Positions 17,775 through 24,782 of a stretch of 64,000 bases of DNA are shown piece after piece; the first letter of the stretch is position 1, and every line of letters starts with the position of its first letter. The position numbers and the translations under genes are program-made. The DNA comes from Rugosimonospora acidiphila (GTDB taxonomy: Bacteria; Actinomycetota; Actinomycetes; Mycobacteriales; Micromonosporaceae): positions 27,548 to 91,547 of the forward strand of contig NZ_BAABJQ010000033.1 of NCBI RefSeq assembly GCF_039543385.1, given 5' to 3'. The notes beneath the pieces were generated by a model. It made no database searches and was not told the origin of the DNA. It saw nothing but the letters and a program-made list of their open reading frames with translations.

Positions 17775-18480
17775 GTGACCGAGGCCCAGTTCTTGCATGC
17801 CACTCGCGAGTCGTATGACGCTGTCGTTGCCGACTACGTCGACAGAGTGCACCGGGGCACACCGGTTGGGCGCTGGTCGATCGTTTCTGATGACTTGATG
17901 GGCAAGCCGCCGCTGGAGCGGGCGTTGCTCGAGGTGTTCGCAGCTCGTCCAGGCTGGGGGTGATGGCGCCGTCGCTGACGTTGGTTGTGGAGTGGGACTG
18001 CTGACCCAGGAGTTGGTAAGGCTCGGCCTGGACGCGTTCGGCATCGACTTGTCGCCGCGGATGGTGGCGCTCGCTCGTCGCAGATATCCGGCGTTGCGGT
18101 TCGCCGTGGGGTCGATGCTCGAGCTTGGCGTCGCGGATGGTTCGCTTGGCGGCGTCCTCGCGTGCAACTCGATCATTCACATTCCATGGAAGTACCGACC
18201 GCAGGTGTTCGCCGAGTTTCACCGGGCGCTAAGACCTGGTGGGCAACTGATGCTGAGCCTTGGGATCGGTGATGAACGCAGGCACTTCGACGGGGTGGAC
18301 GGCGTGGCGATCTCGTTGGACTGGTATCGGCAGCAGCCTGACGAGGTTTGCTCGCTCCTAGGCGAGGCGGGATTTGAGGTTCGGGAACGTGCGGTGGATG
18401 AGCCCGAGCCGGGCTCCGCGAACGCACCGCACGGCTACCTGCTGGCGTGCAAACGTGTCGGCATCGGACAGACGGTCTGA
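17775..18480 (+). pseudogene. Class I SAM methyltransferase, frameshifted
   Basis: The 5' part from GTG 17775 reads VTEAQFLHATRESYDAVVAD and continues to PLERALLEVFA, then loses frame near 17940 and stops at 17963. The next frame continues the same protein: LVQAGGDGAVADVGCGVG (SAM-binding motif I), FGIDLSPRMVALARRRYP, LACNSIIHIP and FHRALRPGGQLMLSLG, ending at 18480. Restoring one extra or two missing bases at about 17939-17943 would give one methyltransferase of about 235 residues. Either a pseudogene or a sequencing error. Substrate unknown. Confidence 0.75.
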
Positions 18481-18577
18481 GCGCGCGATTCGCGGTGCCG
18501 CACGTAGTCGGTGGCTTGCCTTCACCGTGCGGCTGACCTGGGCGTGGCATCGCCTTCGAGTCAGGTTGGCAAAGGCT

Positions 18578-18608
18578 CACTGTCCCAATAAGAATTCAGT
18601 GTCCCAAT
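18578..18608. repeat. TGTCCCAAT direct repeat
   Basis: CACTGTCCCAAT (18578-18589) and CAGTGTCCCAAT (18597-18608) lie 19 bp apart in an AT-rich gap between the methyltransferase remnant and cassette copy 2. They resemble insertion-element ends, but no element is attached. Confidence 0.45.
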
Positions 18609-18662
18609 CGTAATCGAGCCGCATAAATGAGTCTGCCGGAGGTCGAAATAGTGTTTTTCTCG

Positions 18663-19118
18663 TCAGGCCTTGTCGCTGGTGATCTGCTCGTAAGAGTCCC
18701 AGATCTCGTCTAGGTACTGGTACCAGCGCTGGTCATCAAGGCGATAGTAGGACAGCAAGTGCGCACCACAGACGACTGCCAATCCTGTCACGTCTTCTCC
18801 GCCGAGCCCGCCGAGGGTAACGTCGCCGGTGACCGCGACCTTGAGAAATTCGGCCACCGATGCTCGGTCCAGGTCGATCCAGTCGGATTCCTTTTCGGAG
18901 ATCTTGGAGGCAAGTTCCCGAAAGTCTTCATCGGTCGGTCCGTCCCGGTAGATGTCGTTGGCGACGAATCCGCTGACATACAGGCCCATGGTGATCAGGC
19001 TGGCCGTGTCCTCCTTTGAAATTCCATCGAGTGCTCCGGCGACGGCATCGGGATCCTTGGCAATCGCTCCGCTGTACGCCTTGCGCAATCGCTCTTCGAC
19101 CTGACTATTGATCGGCAT
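18663..19118 (-). CDS. Cassette gene C, copy 2: acidic helical protein
   Basis: A 151-residue acidic protein, the same length as its homologue at 16196-16651. Shared landmarks are GDVTLGGLGGEDV, VVCGAHLL and YLDEIW; it also has helical acidic segments and no signal peptide. The ATG at 19118 is preceded by GGGGCGGGACCAG and overlaps the end of gene B by 14 bp, so the two are probably translationally coupled. It is the last gene of the minus-strand cassette, which points toward copy 1. Family not recognised. Confidence 0.75.
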   Translation of the reverse strand: MPINSQVEERLRKAYSGAIAKDPDAVAGALDGISKEDTASLITMGLYVSGFVANDIYRDGPTDEDFRELASKISEKESDWIDLDRASVAEFLKVAVTGDVTLGGLGGEDVTGLAVVCGAHLLSYYRLDDQRWYQYLDEIWDSYEQITSDKA

Positions 19119-19413
19119 CTGGTCCCGCCCCTTTCGCTCTCGGTTTTTTTCCGCGTTCCTTGAATCGGTCCCACCATACCTTGCCGGACTCGGCGGCCAT
19201 ACCGGCAGTTAGCACGCCCGTAGCTACGACCTTATTTGGGTGATCGAGCCATACAGTTACGAGCGCGCCGCTAAAGACAACGCCTTTCGGCACGTAGGAA
19301 GCTACCTGGTCCACCCGCCGTTGCCATCGGGGCTCGTAATCAGGGCTATCGCGGTTCTCTTGTTCCTTTCTCGCCGGGCGATCCTTCCCCTGCCGCGGCG
19401 GCACCTCGGGCAA
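19105..19413 (-). CDS. Cassette gene B, copy 2: membrane protein
   Basis: A frame of 102 residues if started at TTG 19413, which has no ribosome site. A charged, Pro-rich N-terminus leads to YEPRWQRRVDQVASYVPKG, then two hydrophobic stretches (VVFSGALVTVWL and VVATGVLTAGMA) and a basic tail. It aligns with copy 1 gene B across the membrane part. The frame is open upstream all the way to the gene A stop at 19483-19485 and is in frame with gene A. Read-through of that UGA would give a protein of about 210 residues with gene A's coiled coil fused to this anchor. Function unknown. Confidence 0.6.
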   Translation of the reverse strand: MPEVPPRQGKDRPARKEQENRDSPDYEPRWQRRVDQVASYVPKGVVFSGALVTVWLDHPNKVVATGVLTAGMAAESGKVWWDRFKERGKKPRAKGAGPDADQ

Positions 19414-19482
19414 TGGTGCCGCGCCCTGCGCGCGTTCGACCGTCTTCTCGGCCAGCGACCCGGGTCCGCCCTTGGCGCCTCT

Positions 19483-19737
19483 TCAACCGCCAGCCGATTT
19501 GGCCATGTTGATGGACTGGTTGGTGAGCTCGCCACTGCCCTGGAGGTGCTGCTGTATCCGCTGGATCGACTCTCTGACCTGCGCGAACTGTGCCGCCTTG
19601 TCTTGCACGCCGACGCTGGCCATCTGGCTCTGGAGCTGTCCGGCCGCGTTCTCGGCGGCGCTCAGGAGCTGCATCCCTTCGTTGACCTTCTGGTCAGCGG
19701 ACTGGAGTTGGCTGATGATCTGATCGATTGATGCCAC
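19483..19737 (-). CDS. Cassette gene A, copy 2: small helical protein
   Basis: An 84-residue protein, exactly the length of copy 1. The GTG at 19737 is preceded by GAGGGAGG. It is helical throughout, with the shared block VGVQDKAAQFAQV and a C-terminal KSAGG. About two thirds of residues are identical to copy 1, much more than for gene C, so gene A is the most constrained member. As in copy 1, its TGA is followed in frame by gene B, and the bases around the stop (GGTTGAAGAGG) are the same in both copies. Role unknown. Confidence 0.75.
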   Translation of the reverse strand: MASIDQIISQLQSADQKVNEGMQLLSAAENAAGQLQSQMASVGVQDKAAQFAQVRESIQRIQQHLQGSGELTNQSINMAKSAGG

Positions 19738-20003
19738 AGCAGCGCCTCCCTCGTGTTTGCGAGAGAGCATAGACGACTGGGAGTTAGTCAGGCCGGACCG
19801 GCTGTAGCGCCCGTACGCCACCGCCCTTCCGCAGAAGGCCATCATGCGCCCGGTCAGGAGCGCGCGGAATGTGGCGGCCCTGACCGGTTGGATGTCCGCG
19901 GCGAACGAGCAGCGCCACAGAGCCCCTCGGCGCCGCGCGCGGCCGTGCACGCCTCGACTCGAAGCGGCGAAGTGTTGACCTCGGCCGTGTCCTCCCCGAT
20001 AGG

Positions 20004-21302
20004 GTGCGGGGCGTGAGTGGGTGGAGTGTCGCTGTCGCGTTCGTCGGTGCCGGGCTCCTCGCGGCGCCGGTACCGCCGCCGGCGACGAGTTCAGCGTCCA
20101 CGACGAGTTCAGCGTCCACGACGAGTTCAGCGTCCACGGTGAGTTCGGCGTTGACGGCGAGCGTGGTTGCCTGCCCGCACGTCACGCCGCCGACCATCCC
20201 GCCCACGCCACCGTCTCCGCCCCGCGACCCGGCCGCGCCCGTCATCGGCGGCGCGCAGCTGGGCACGACGGGACTGGCCGCGCCGTCCGGTGCGTCGGCG
20301 CCACCGGCCCTGTCGGCGATGTCGTGGGTGGTCGCCGACCTGGACACCGGTGCGGTCCTCGGCGCGTGCGATCCGCACCTGCGGCGCCGCCCGGCAAGCG
20401 TGCAGAAACTGCTGCTCGCCGAGACCGCGCTGCCGAAACTGAACCCGAACCAGGTGGTCGAGGCGACCGACGCGGACCTGAAGCTGCCACCTGACAGTTC
20501 GGCGGTCGGTCTGCTCGTCGGCGGCCATTACCCGGTGTCCACGCTGTGGTACGGGCTGTTGCTGGAGTCTGGCAACGACACCGCGAACGCGTTGGCCCGG
20601 GTGGCCGGCGGGAGCGGGGGAGTGCCGGCGACGGTCGCCGCGATGAATGCCGAGGCGCGGCGACTGGGCGCCGATGACACCCATGCCGTTACCCCGTCCG
20701 GTCTGGACGCGCCGGACCAGCTCACCAGCGCGTACGACCTCGCGCTGATCGCCCGGGCTGACTTCGCCCGGCCGGACTTCGTCCGCTACGACACCCTGCT
20801 GCGCATGCAGTGGCCCGCGCAGCCGCCCCGTGACCCGCACGGTTTTCAGATTCAGAACGAGAACAAGCTGCTGGTCGACTATCCGGGGGCGCTGGGCGGC
20901 AAGACCGGGTTCACCGATGATGCTCGCCATACGTACGTCGGCGCGGCGCAGCGGGGCGGCCGGCGGCTGGTCGTCACGGTGATGGGCGCGGAGATCGTTC
21001 CCGCGCGCGCGGAGAAGCAGGGCGAGATGCTGCTCAACTGGGCCTTCGGGCTACCGGCGACGGCGAGCGTGGGGCACCTGGTCACGCCCGACGAGATCGC
21101 TTCCTCGCGCAGCTCGGCGTCCGCGCACCCGGCGGGGTCGGCGCCGGCGGGCAGGGTACGGGCCAGCGGGGTGCGATTGGCGCAGGCGGGCGGCGGTGCG
21201 TTTCTGAACTCGCCCGCGCCGAAGGTGCTCCTCGCTCTCGTGGTGCTGGCGCTGGCCGCGCTCGGCGTCTCCATGATGTGGCGCCTGCGCCGGGGTGGCT
21301 GA
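20004..21302 (+). CDS. D-alanyl-D-alanine carboxypeptidase (serine PBP)
   Basis: A 432-residue envelope enzyme that trims the terminal D-Ala of peptidoglycan stem peptides. A signal peptide (about 1-28) is followed by a Ser/Thr-rich spacer encoded by an 18-bp tandem repeat. The S11-type penicillin-binding domain has SVQK (Ser132 nucleophile, Lys135), ESGNDTANALA (SxN motif) and GGKTGFTDDA (KTG). A C-terminal hydrophobic helix (about 408-426) and basic tail anchor it in the membrane. The GTG at 20004 or 20013 is the likely start. It stands alone between the cassette island and the LacI gene. Confidence 0.92.
   Translation: MRGVSGWSVAVAFVGAGLLAAPVPPPATSSASTTSSASTTSSASTVSSALTASVVACPHVTPPTIPPTPPSPPRDPAAPVIGGAQLGTTGLAAPSGASAPPALSAMSWVVADLDTGAVLGACDPHLRRRPASVQKLLLAETALPKLNPNQVVEATDADLKLPPDSSAVGLLVGGHYPVSTLWYGLLLESGNDTANALARVAGGSGGVPATVAAMNAEARRLGADDTHAVTPSGLDAPDQLTSAYDLALIARADFARPDFVRYDTLLRMQWPAQPPRDPHGFQIQNENKLLVDYPGALGGKTGFTDDARHTYVGAAQRGGRRLVVTVMGAEIVPARAEKQGEMLLNWAFGLPATASVGHLVTPDEIASSRSSASAHPAGSAPAGRVRASGVRLAQAGGGAFLNSPAPKVLLALVVLALAALGVSMMWRLRRGG
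20085..20156 (+). repeat. 18-bp in-frame tandem repeat in carboxypeptidase gene
   Basis: Three identical 18-bp units (ACGAGTTCAGCGTCCACG) start at 20085, 20103 and 20121, with a diverged fourth from 20139. They encode a repeated Ser/Thr/Ala spacer after the signal peptide and probably vary in number between strains. Confidence 0.85.
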
Positions 21303-21310
21303 TTCCTCGG

Positions 21311-21397
21311 TGTCCGGTTCGGTGTAGCGGTATCCGGTGTAGCGGTATCCGGTGCAACGGTGTCCGGGTCAGCGGGGTCCGGGTCAGCGGGGTCCGG
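21311..21397. repeat. 15-bp tandem repeat after carboxypeptidase gene
   Basis: Five to six units of about 15 bp (GTATCCGGTGTAGCG and variants such as GTCCGGGTCAGCGGG) fill the gap between two convergent genes. Non-coding as far as I can see. Confidence 0.75.
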
Positions 21398-21423
21398 CCG
21401 AGCTTGAGGGGCGCGCCGGAACC

Positions 21424-22446
21424 TCAGGCCGATGCGCGCAGGATCAGTTGGGTCGGCAGGACGGTACCGCCCCGGTCGTCCGCCTCTCCCCGGGTCATCG
21501 CGAGGAGCCGGCGCACGGCCACCGCGGCGAACTCCTCGATCGGCTGGCGCACGGTGGTCAGGGCCGGCCGCACCTGCGCGGCCAGCGCGTGGTCGTCGAA
21601 CCCGACCAGCGCCACGCTGTCCGGTACCCGGCGACCGGCCCGGTTGAGGCAGCGTAGCGCCCCCGCCGCCATCACGTCCGAGGCGACGAACACGGCGTCG
21701 AGCGCGGGACGCTGGTCGAGCAGTCGCTGCATCGCGTGCACTCCCGAGGCCTGGGTCCAGTCGCCGTACGCGATCGGGGTGTCGGCGGCGCCGATGGCCC
21801 GCATGGCGTCGCGGTACCCGGCGAGCCGGTCGGCGCCGGCTCCGGTGTCGGGTGGTGCGGCGATGTGCGCGATGGCCCGCCGACCCGTCGCGATGAGGTG
21901 CTCGACCGCGGTACGCGCCCCACCGCGGTTGTCGGCGTCCACATAGGACACGGGACTGGTGTGCAGCGGACGGCCGACCACGACGATGGGCAGCCCGAGC
22001 GTGGCGAGCGAGCCGGACAGCGGCAACGGTCCGTGGTCCGAGACGATGATGACGCCGTCGATGCGGCCGCCCTGGAGGTACCGGCCGACGGTCTCGATGA
22101 GCGGCCCGGTCACGCTGGTCACCAGGAGCGGGATGTAAAACTGGGCCAACTCCAACTCGGCCGCGCCGATGAAGCGCGCGAAGAACGGCTCGGTGAACAG
22201 CATGTGGTGTCCGGCGTGAATGACCGCCGCGATCGCGGGCATCTTGCGATGCGCCTTTCCCCAGGCGGCGCGGTGTCTGCGGTACCCGAGCCGGCTGGCG
22301 GCGTCGCACACGCTGCGGTAGGCCTCGGCGCTCACCTTGGTCGAGTTGTTGAGTACCCGGGATGCGGTCGCGATCGACACCCCGGCCTCCCGGGCGACTT
22401 CGGCGAGCGTGGTGCCGGTGACCGGACGCGTCTCGGGACCGGTCAT
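21424..22446 (-). CDS. LacI-family regulator, CebR-like
   Basis: A 340-residue sugar-responsive repressor. The N-terminal LacI helix-turn-helix (TLAEVAREAGVSIATASRVL) is followed by a hinge and periplasmic-binding-protein-like effector domain (FTEPFFARFIGAAELELAQF, GVIIVSDHGPLP, DAVFVASDVMAAGALR). The ATG at 22446 has GGGAG 7 nt upstream; a longer start adds seven residues. The start codon is embedded in a 13/14 match to the CebR operator of cellulose-using actinomycetes. A GH12 cellulase gene lies just upstream on the same strand. It may therefore regulate cellulose or related glucan use and itself. Confidence 0.9.
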   Translation of the reverse strand: MTGPETRPVTGTTLAEVAREAGVSIATASRVLNNSTKVSAEAYRSVCDAASRLGYRRHRAAWGKAHRKMPAIAAVIHAGHHMLFTEPFFARFIGAAELELAQFYIPLLVTSVTGPLIETVGRYLQGGRIDGVIIVSDHGPLPLSGSLATLGLPIVVVGRPLHTSPVSYVDADNRGGARTAVEHLIATGRRAIAHIAAPPDTGAGADRLAGYRDAMRAIGAADTPIAYGDWTQASGVHAMQRLLDQRPALDAVFVASDVMAAGALRCLNRAGRRVPDSVALVGFDDHALAAQVRPALTTVRQPIEEFAAVAVRRLLAMTRGEADDRGGTVLPTQLILRASA

Positions 22447-22459
22447 GGAAGCGCTCCCA
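22446..22459. promoter_or_regulatory. CebR-type operator on LacI start codon
   Basis: On the minus strand the site reads TGGGAGCGCTTCCA, one base from the CebR operator TGGGAGCGCTCCCA known in Streptomyces. It overlaps both the ribosome site and the A of the LacI start, an arrangement suited to autorepression. Confidence 0.65.
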
Positions 22460-22643
22460 GCTGTCATCCCGGCAAGGTATCGCCGAATCCGGGTGCCAGG
22501 GAAGGTCGCGGATGCTAATCGATATACATCGGTGCGTCGAATGACGTTCGACGCAGGTCAGATGCTACCCAGAAGAAATCCGCCGGCCGTGTAAGTTCCA
22601 CGGGGCGGGTGCCCTGCCGCGCCGGCCCGCCGCGCCGGCGCGG

Positions 22644-22688
22644 GCGGAGACCCCGACCGGGGCCGCCGCCCGCGCCGGGGTCTCGCCC
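22644..22688 (-). terminator. Hairpin after GH12 gene
   Basis: GGGCGGAGACCCCG (22642-22655) pairs with CGGGGTCTCGCCC (22676-22688) with one bulged G, and a GC-rich inner loop. It lies 30-80 bp downstream of the cellulase stop on the minus strand and would separate it from the LacI gene. Confidence 0.55.
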
Positions 22689-22720
22689 GTGCCCGCCGCC
22701 CGCGCGGGGCGGCCGGTTGG

Positions 22721-23884
22721 TTACGGGCTCGTGCAGGTCAGCGGCAGCGATCCGGGGGTGGTACCGGTCGCGGTGAAGCCGAACTCGGCCGTCGCGCCCG
22801 CGGCCAGCGAGCCGTTGTAGGCCGCGTTCTTCACCGTGATGCTGGAGCCGCTGGTGGTCAGCGTGCCGTTCCAAAGGTTGGAGATCGAGGCGCCGCCGGG
22901 CAGCGTGCCGCGCACGGTCCACCCGTTCAGCGTCGACGAGCCGTTGTTGCGGACCGTCACGCTGCCCTGGAACCCGCCGGACCACGAACTGGTGGTGGAG
23001 TAACTGGCGGCGCAGCCGCCGGGAGCGCCGGTGGGGGTACTGGTCGGCGTGGCGGTAGGCGTCGGGCTCGGGCCACCGCCGCCACCGCCACCGCCACCGC
23101 CACCGCCGCCGCCACCGCCGGTGGTGGTGACGGTCGCCGAGAAGCTGTTGACGGACAGTCCCACCCCACCGATCCAAGGCTCGAAGCCGGCCTGGATGCT
23201 GGTGAGATACCACGAGGTGGTGCCGTAGGCGGAGCCCCGGCCGAGCGTGTCGCGGATGAAGTCCAGCACGCTGAAGCTCAGGCTGGAGATGCCGGCCTGC
23301 ACGTAGGAGACCACGTTGTTCTGGCCGTTGTTGCCGGTCCACACCGTCCAACTGCGCCCGGCGATGCTGGCGCTACCGGTCGGTGAGCCGATCGGTTGGA
23401 TCGAACCCGTGTGGTTGAGCCAGATCATGATTTCGGTGTCCTGTACCCCGCTGACATCCGCCGTCGCGTTGAGCCAGATGTCGTAGGACGCGTCGTACGT
23501 GCCCGAGCCGGGGTAGCTGTCGCTGATGCTGCTGGTCGCGCTGCTGATCCGGCTGATCTGTGCGGGCAGCGGCGAGCCCGGACTGCAGTCGCTGTAGTGG
23601 CAGCCGAGGTAGATCGACGGGTACGACACCGGTGCTCCGCTGAGATTTCCGGTACCGTCCTGCCGCACTATCGAAAAGCCGGTACTGGTGACGTTGATGC
23701 ACTGGGTGGCGCTGCTGCCCCAGCGGTTGTTCTGCACGACGTACCTGCCGCCGACCGTGGTGGTGCCGTACTGGTCGCAGATCTGGGTGTCGGCCAGGGC
23801 GGTTGTCGCGGTGGCGATGGCGACGACGCCGGAGCCGAGGAGTAACAACCCGGCCAGCGCGAGGACGCGGAAACGACGTGACAT
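22721..23884 (-). CDS. Secreted GH12 endoglucanase with CBM2
   Basis: A 387-residue exported glycosidase. A signal peptide (about 1-32, ending ALADTQ) leads to a GH12 jelly-roll catalytic domain (about 33-250; YVVQNNRWGSSATQC, VQDTEIMIWLNHTG with the likely nucleophile Glu, and WYLTSIQAGFEPW). A glycine run and Pro/Thr linker follow, then a C-terminal CBM2 cellulose-binding module (about 290-387, GCAASYSTTSSWSGGFQGSV and LPLTCTSP, with the paired cysteines). GH12 enzymes cut beta-1,4-glucan or xyloglucan. AAGGAG lies before the ATG at 23884; a longer start at 23992 has no such site. Confidence 0.93.
   Translation of the reverse strand: MSRRFRVLALAGLLLLGSGVVAIATATTALADTQICDQYGTTTVGGRYVVQNNRWGSSATQCINVTSTGFSIVRQDGTGNLSGAPVSYPSIYLGCHYSDCSPGSPLPAQISRISSATSSISDSYPGSGTYDASYDIWLNATADVSGVQDTEIMIWLNHTGSIQPIGSPTGSASIAGRSWTVWTGNNGQNNVVSYVQAGISSLSFSVLDFIRDTLGRGSAYGTTSWYLTSIQAGFEPWIGGVGLSVNSFSATVTTTGGGGGGGGGGGGGGGGPSPTPTATPTSTPTGAPGGCAASYSTTSSWSGGFQGSVTVRNNGSSTLNGWTVRGTLPGGASISNLWNGTLTTSGSSITVKNAAYNGSLAAGATAEFGFTATGTTPGSLPLTCTSP
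23073..23120. repeat. CCGCCA repeat encoding polyglycine linker
   Basis: Low-complexity CCGCCA/CCGCCG runs give about 16 consecutive glycines between the GH12 and CBM2 domains. Such runs are prone to length change and misassembly. Confidence 0.85.
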
Positions 23885-23930
23885 GGCACTCCTTGGGTGG
23901 GACGGTGACCGCGAACGCGGGGGGACGGGG

Positions 23931-23944
23931 AGGATGCGCTCCGA
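23931..23944. promoter_or_regulatory. Weak CebR-like site before GH12 gene
   Basis: AGGATGCGCTCCGA matches 10 of 14 positions of the CebR operator, including the GCGCTCC half, and lies 47 bp upstream of the cellulase start. Only suggestive. Confidence 0.3.
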
Positions 23945-24131
23945 ATGCCAACCCATGCGCGACGCTATGCCCCGGCCGCGCGGCCCGTACACACCTCATC
24001 CGGCGGCCGTACCCGTGCCGGGGCGTTTCGCCTGGAGACGCCGGTACGGTGAGCGGCACCGGCGTGAAAGTTTCCGGTCGGCGGTACCGGCGGCGGGTTT
24101 CCCCAATGCCGTCGGCGGGCATTCCCGTGAA

Positions 24132-24684
24132 GTGGCCGACGTCGATCGCCAGGTGATCGAGTTCGCCACGTCCCAGGTCAGCAGGGGCGCCTGGATCGTC
24201 GCCGCCGTGTCGGTGGTGTTCTACACCGGCGGCGCGGTTGTCTTCTTCGCGACGCCGAGCCACCGTGGACTGGGGGCCGTGTGGGCGATGGTGGCCGCCG
24301 GTTGGCTGGTGGCCCTGGTCACGCGCGGCGGGGGCCGGTGGGTCAGGCGAGGGCGGCCGGTACGGGTAGGGCCGGCGGGACTCGAGGTGCCCGGCGTGGA
24401 CGGAGTCCCGGTCGCGATCGACTGGGCCGACCTCGCCTCGGCCGACATCGTGGGCGAACCGCTCTCGCCTCGGCTGGTCGTGGTGCCCACCAGTCCCGGT
24501 CGGCTCCGCCCGGCACCGGACCCCTGGGCAACGCGCGGCCGCATCGCGGGGCGGGATCTACCGGATCGTCGTTCCCCTCGCCCTGGACCGGTCGCGCCGC
24601 GCCCGACTGCGCGACGAGTTGACCGCGCGCCTGCGCGCGGCGACCGACCAGCGGCGCGGGGAGGGTGAGAACTCGCCGTGGTGA
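24132..24684 (+). pseudogene. Small membrane protein with apparent frameshift
   Basis: From GTG 24132 the frame reads MADVDRQVIEFATSQVSRG, then two membrane spans (WIVAAVSVVFYTGGAVVFF and LGAVWAMVAAGWLVALV). A PH-like soluble part follows (VGPAGLEVPGVDGVPVAIDW, ASADIVGEPLSPRLVVVP). Near 24553, in a G-rich run, the reading moves: the expected end IYRIVVPLALDRSRRARLRD continues in another frame to a stop at 24684. Removing one G joins the parts into a protein of about 183 residues. Either a disrupted gene or a one-base sequencing error. It is followed closely by the carbamoyltransferase gene. Confidence 0.55.
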
Positions 24685-24782
24685 GTCAGTCGGCAAGAAT
24701 TCCTTCACTGTCTCGCCGCGCCGGTGACTGCTACGCTTCGACGACAGAGCCAGAGGTCAATGTACGCAGCGAGGACGGCTCC

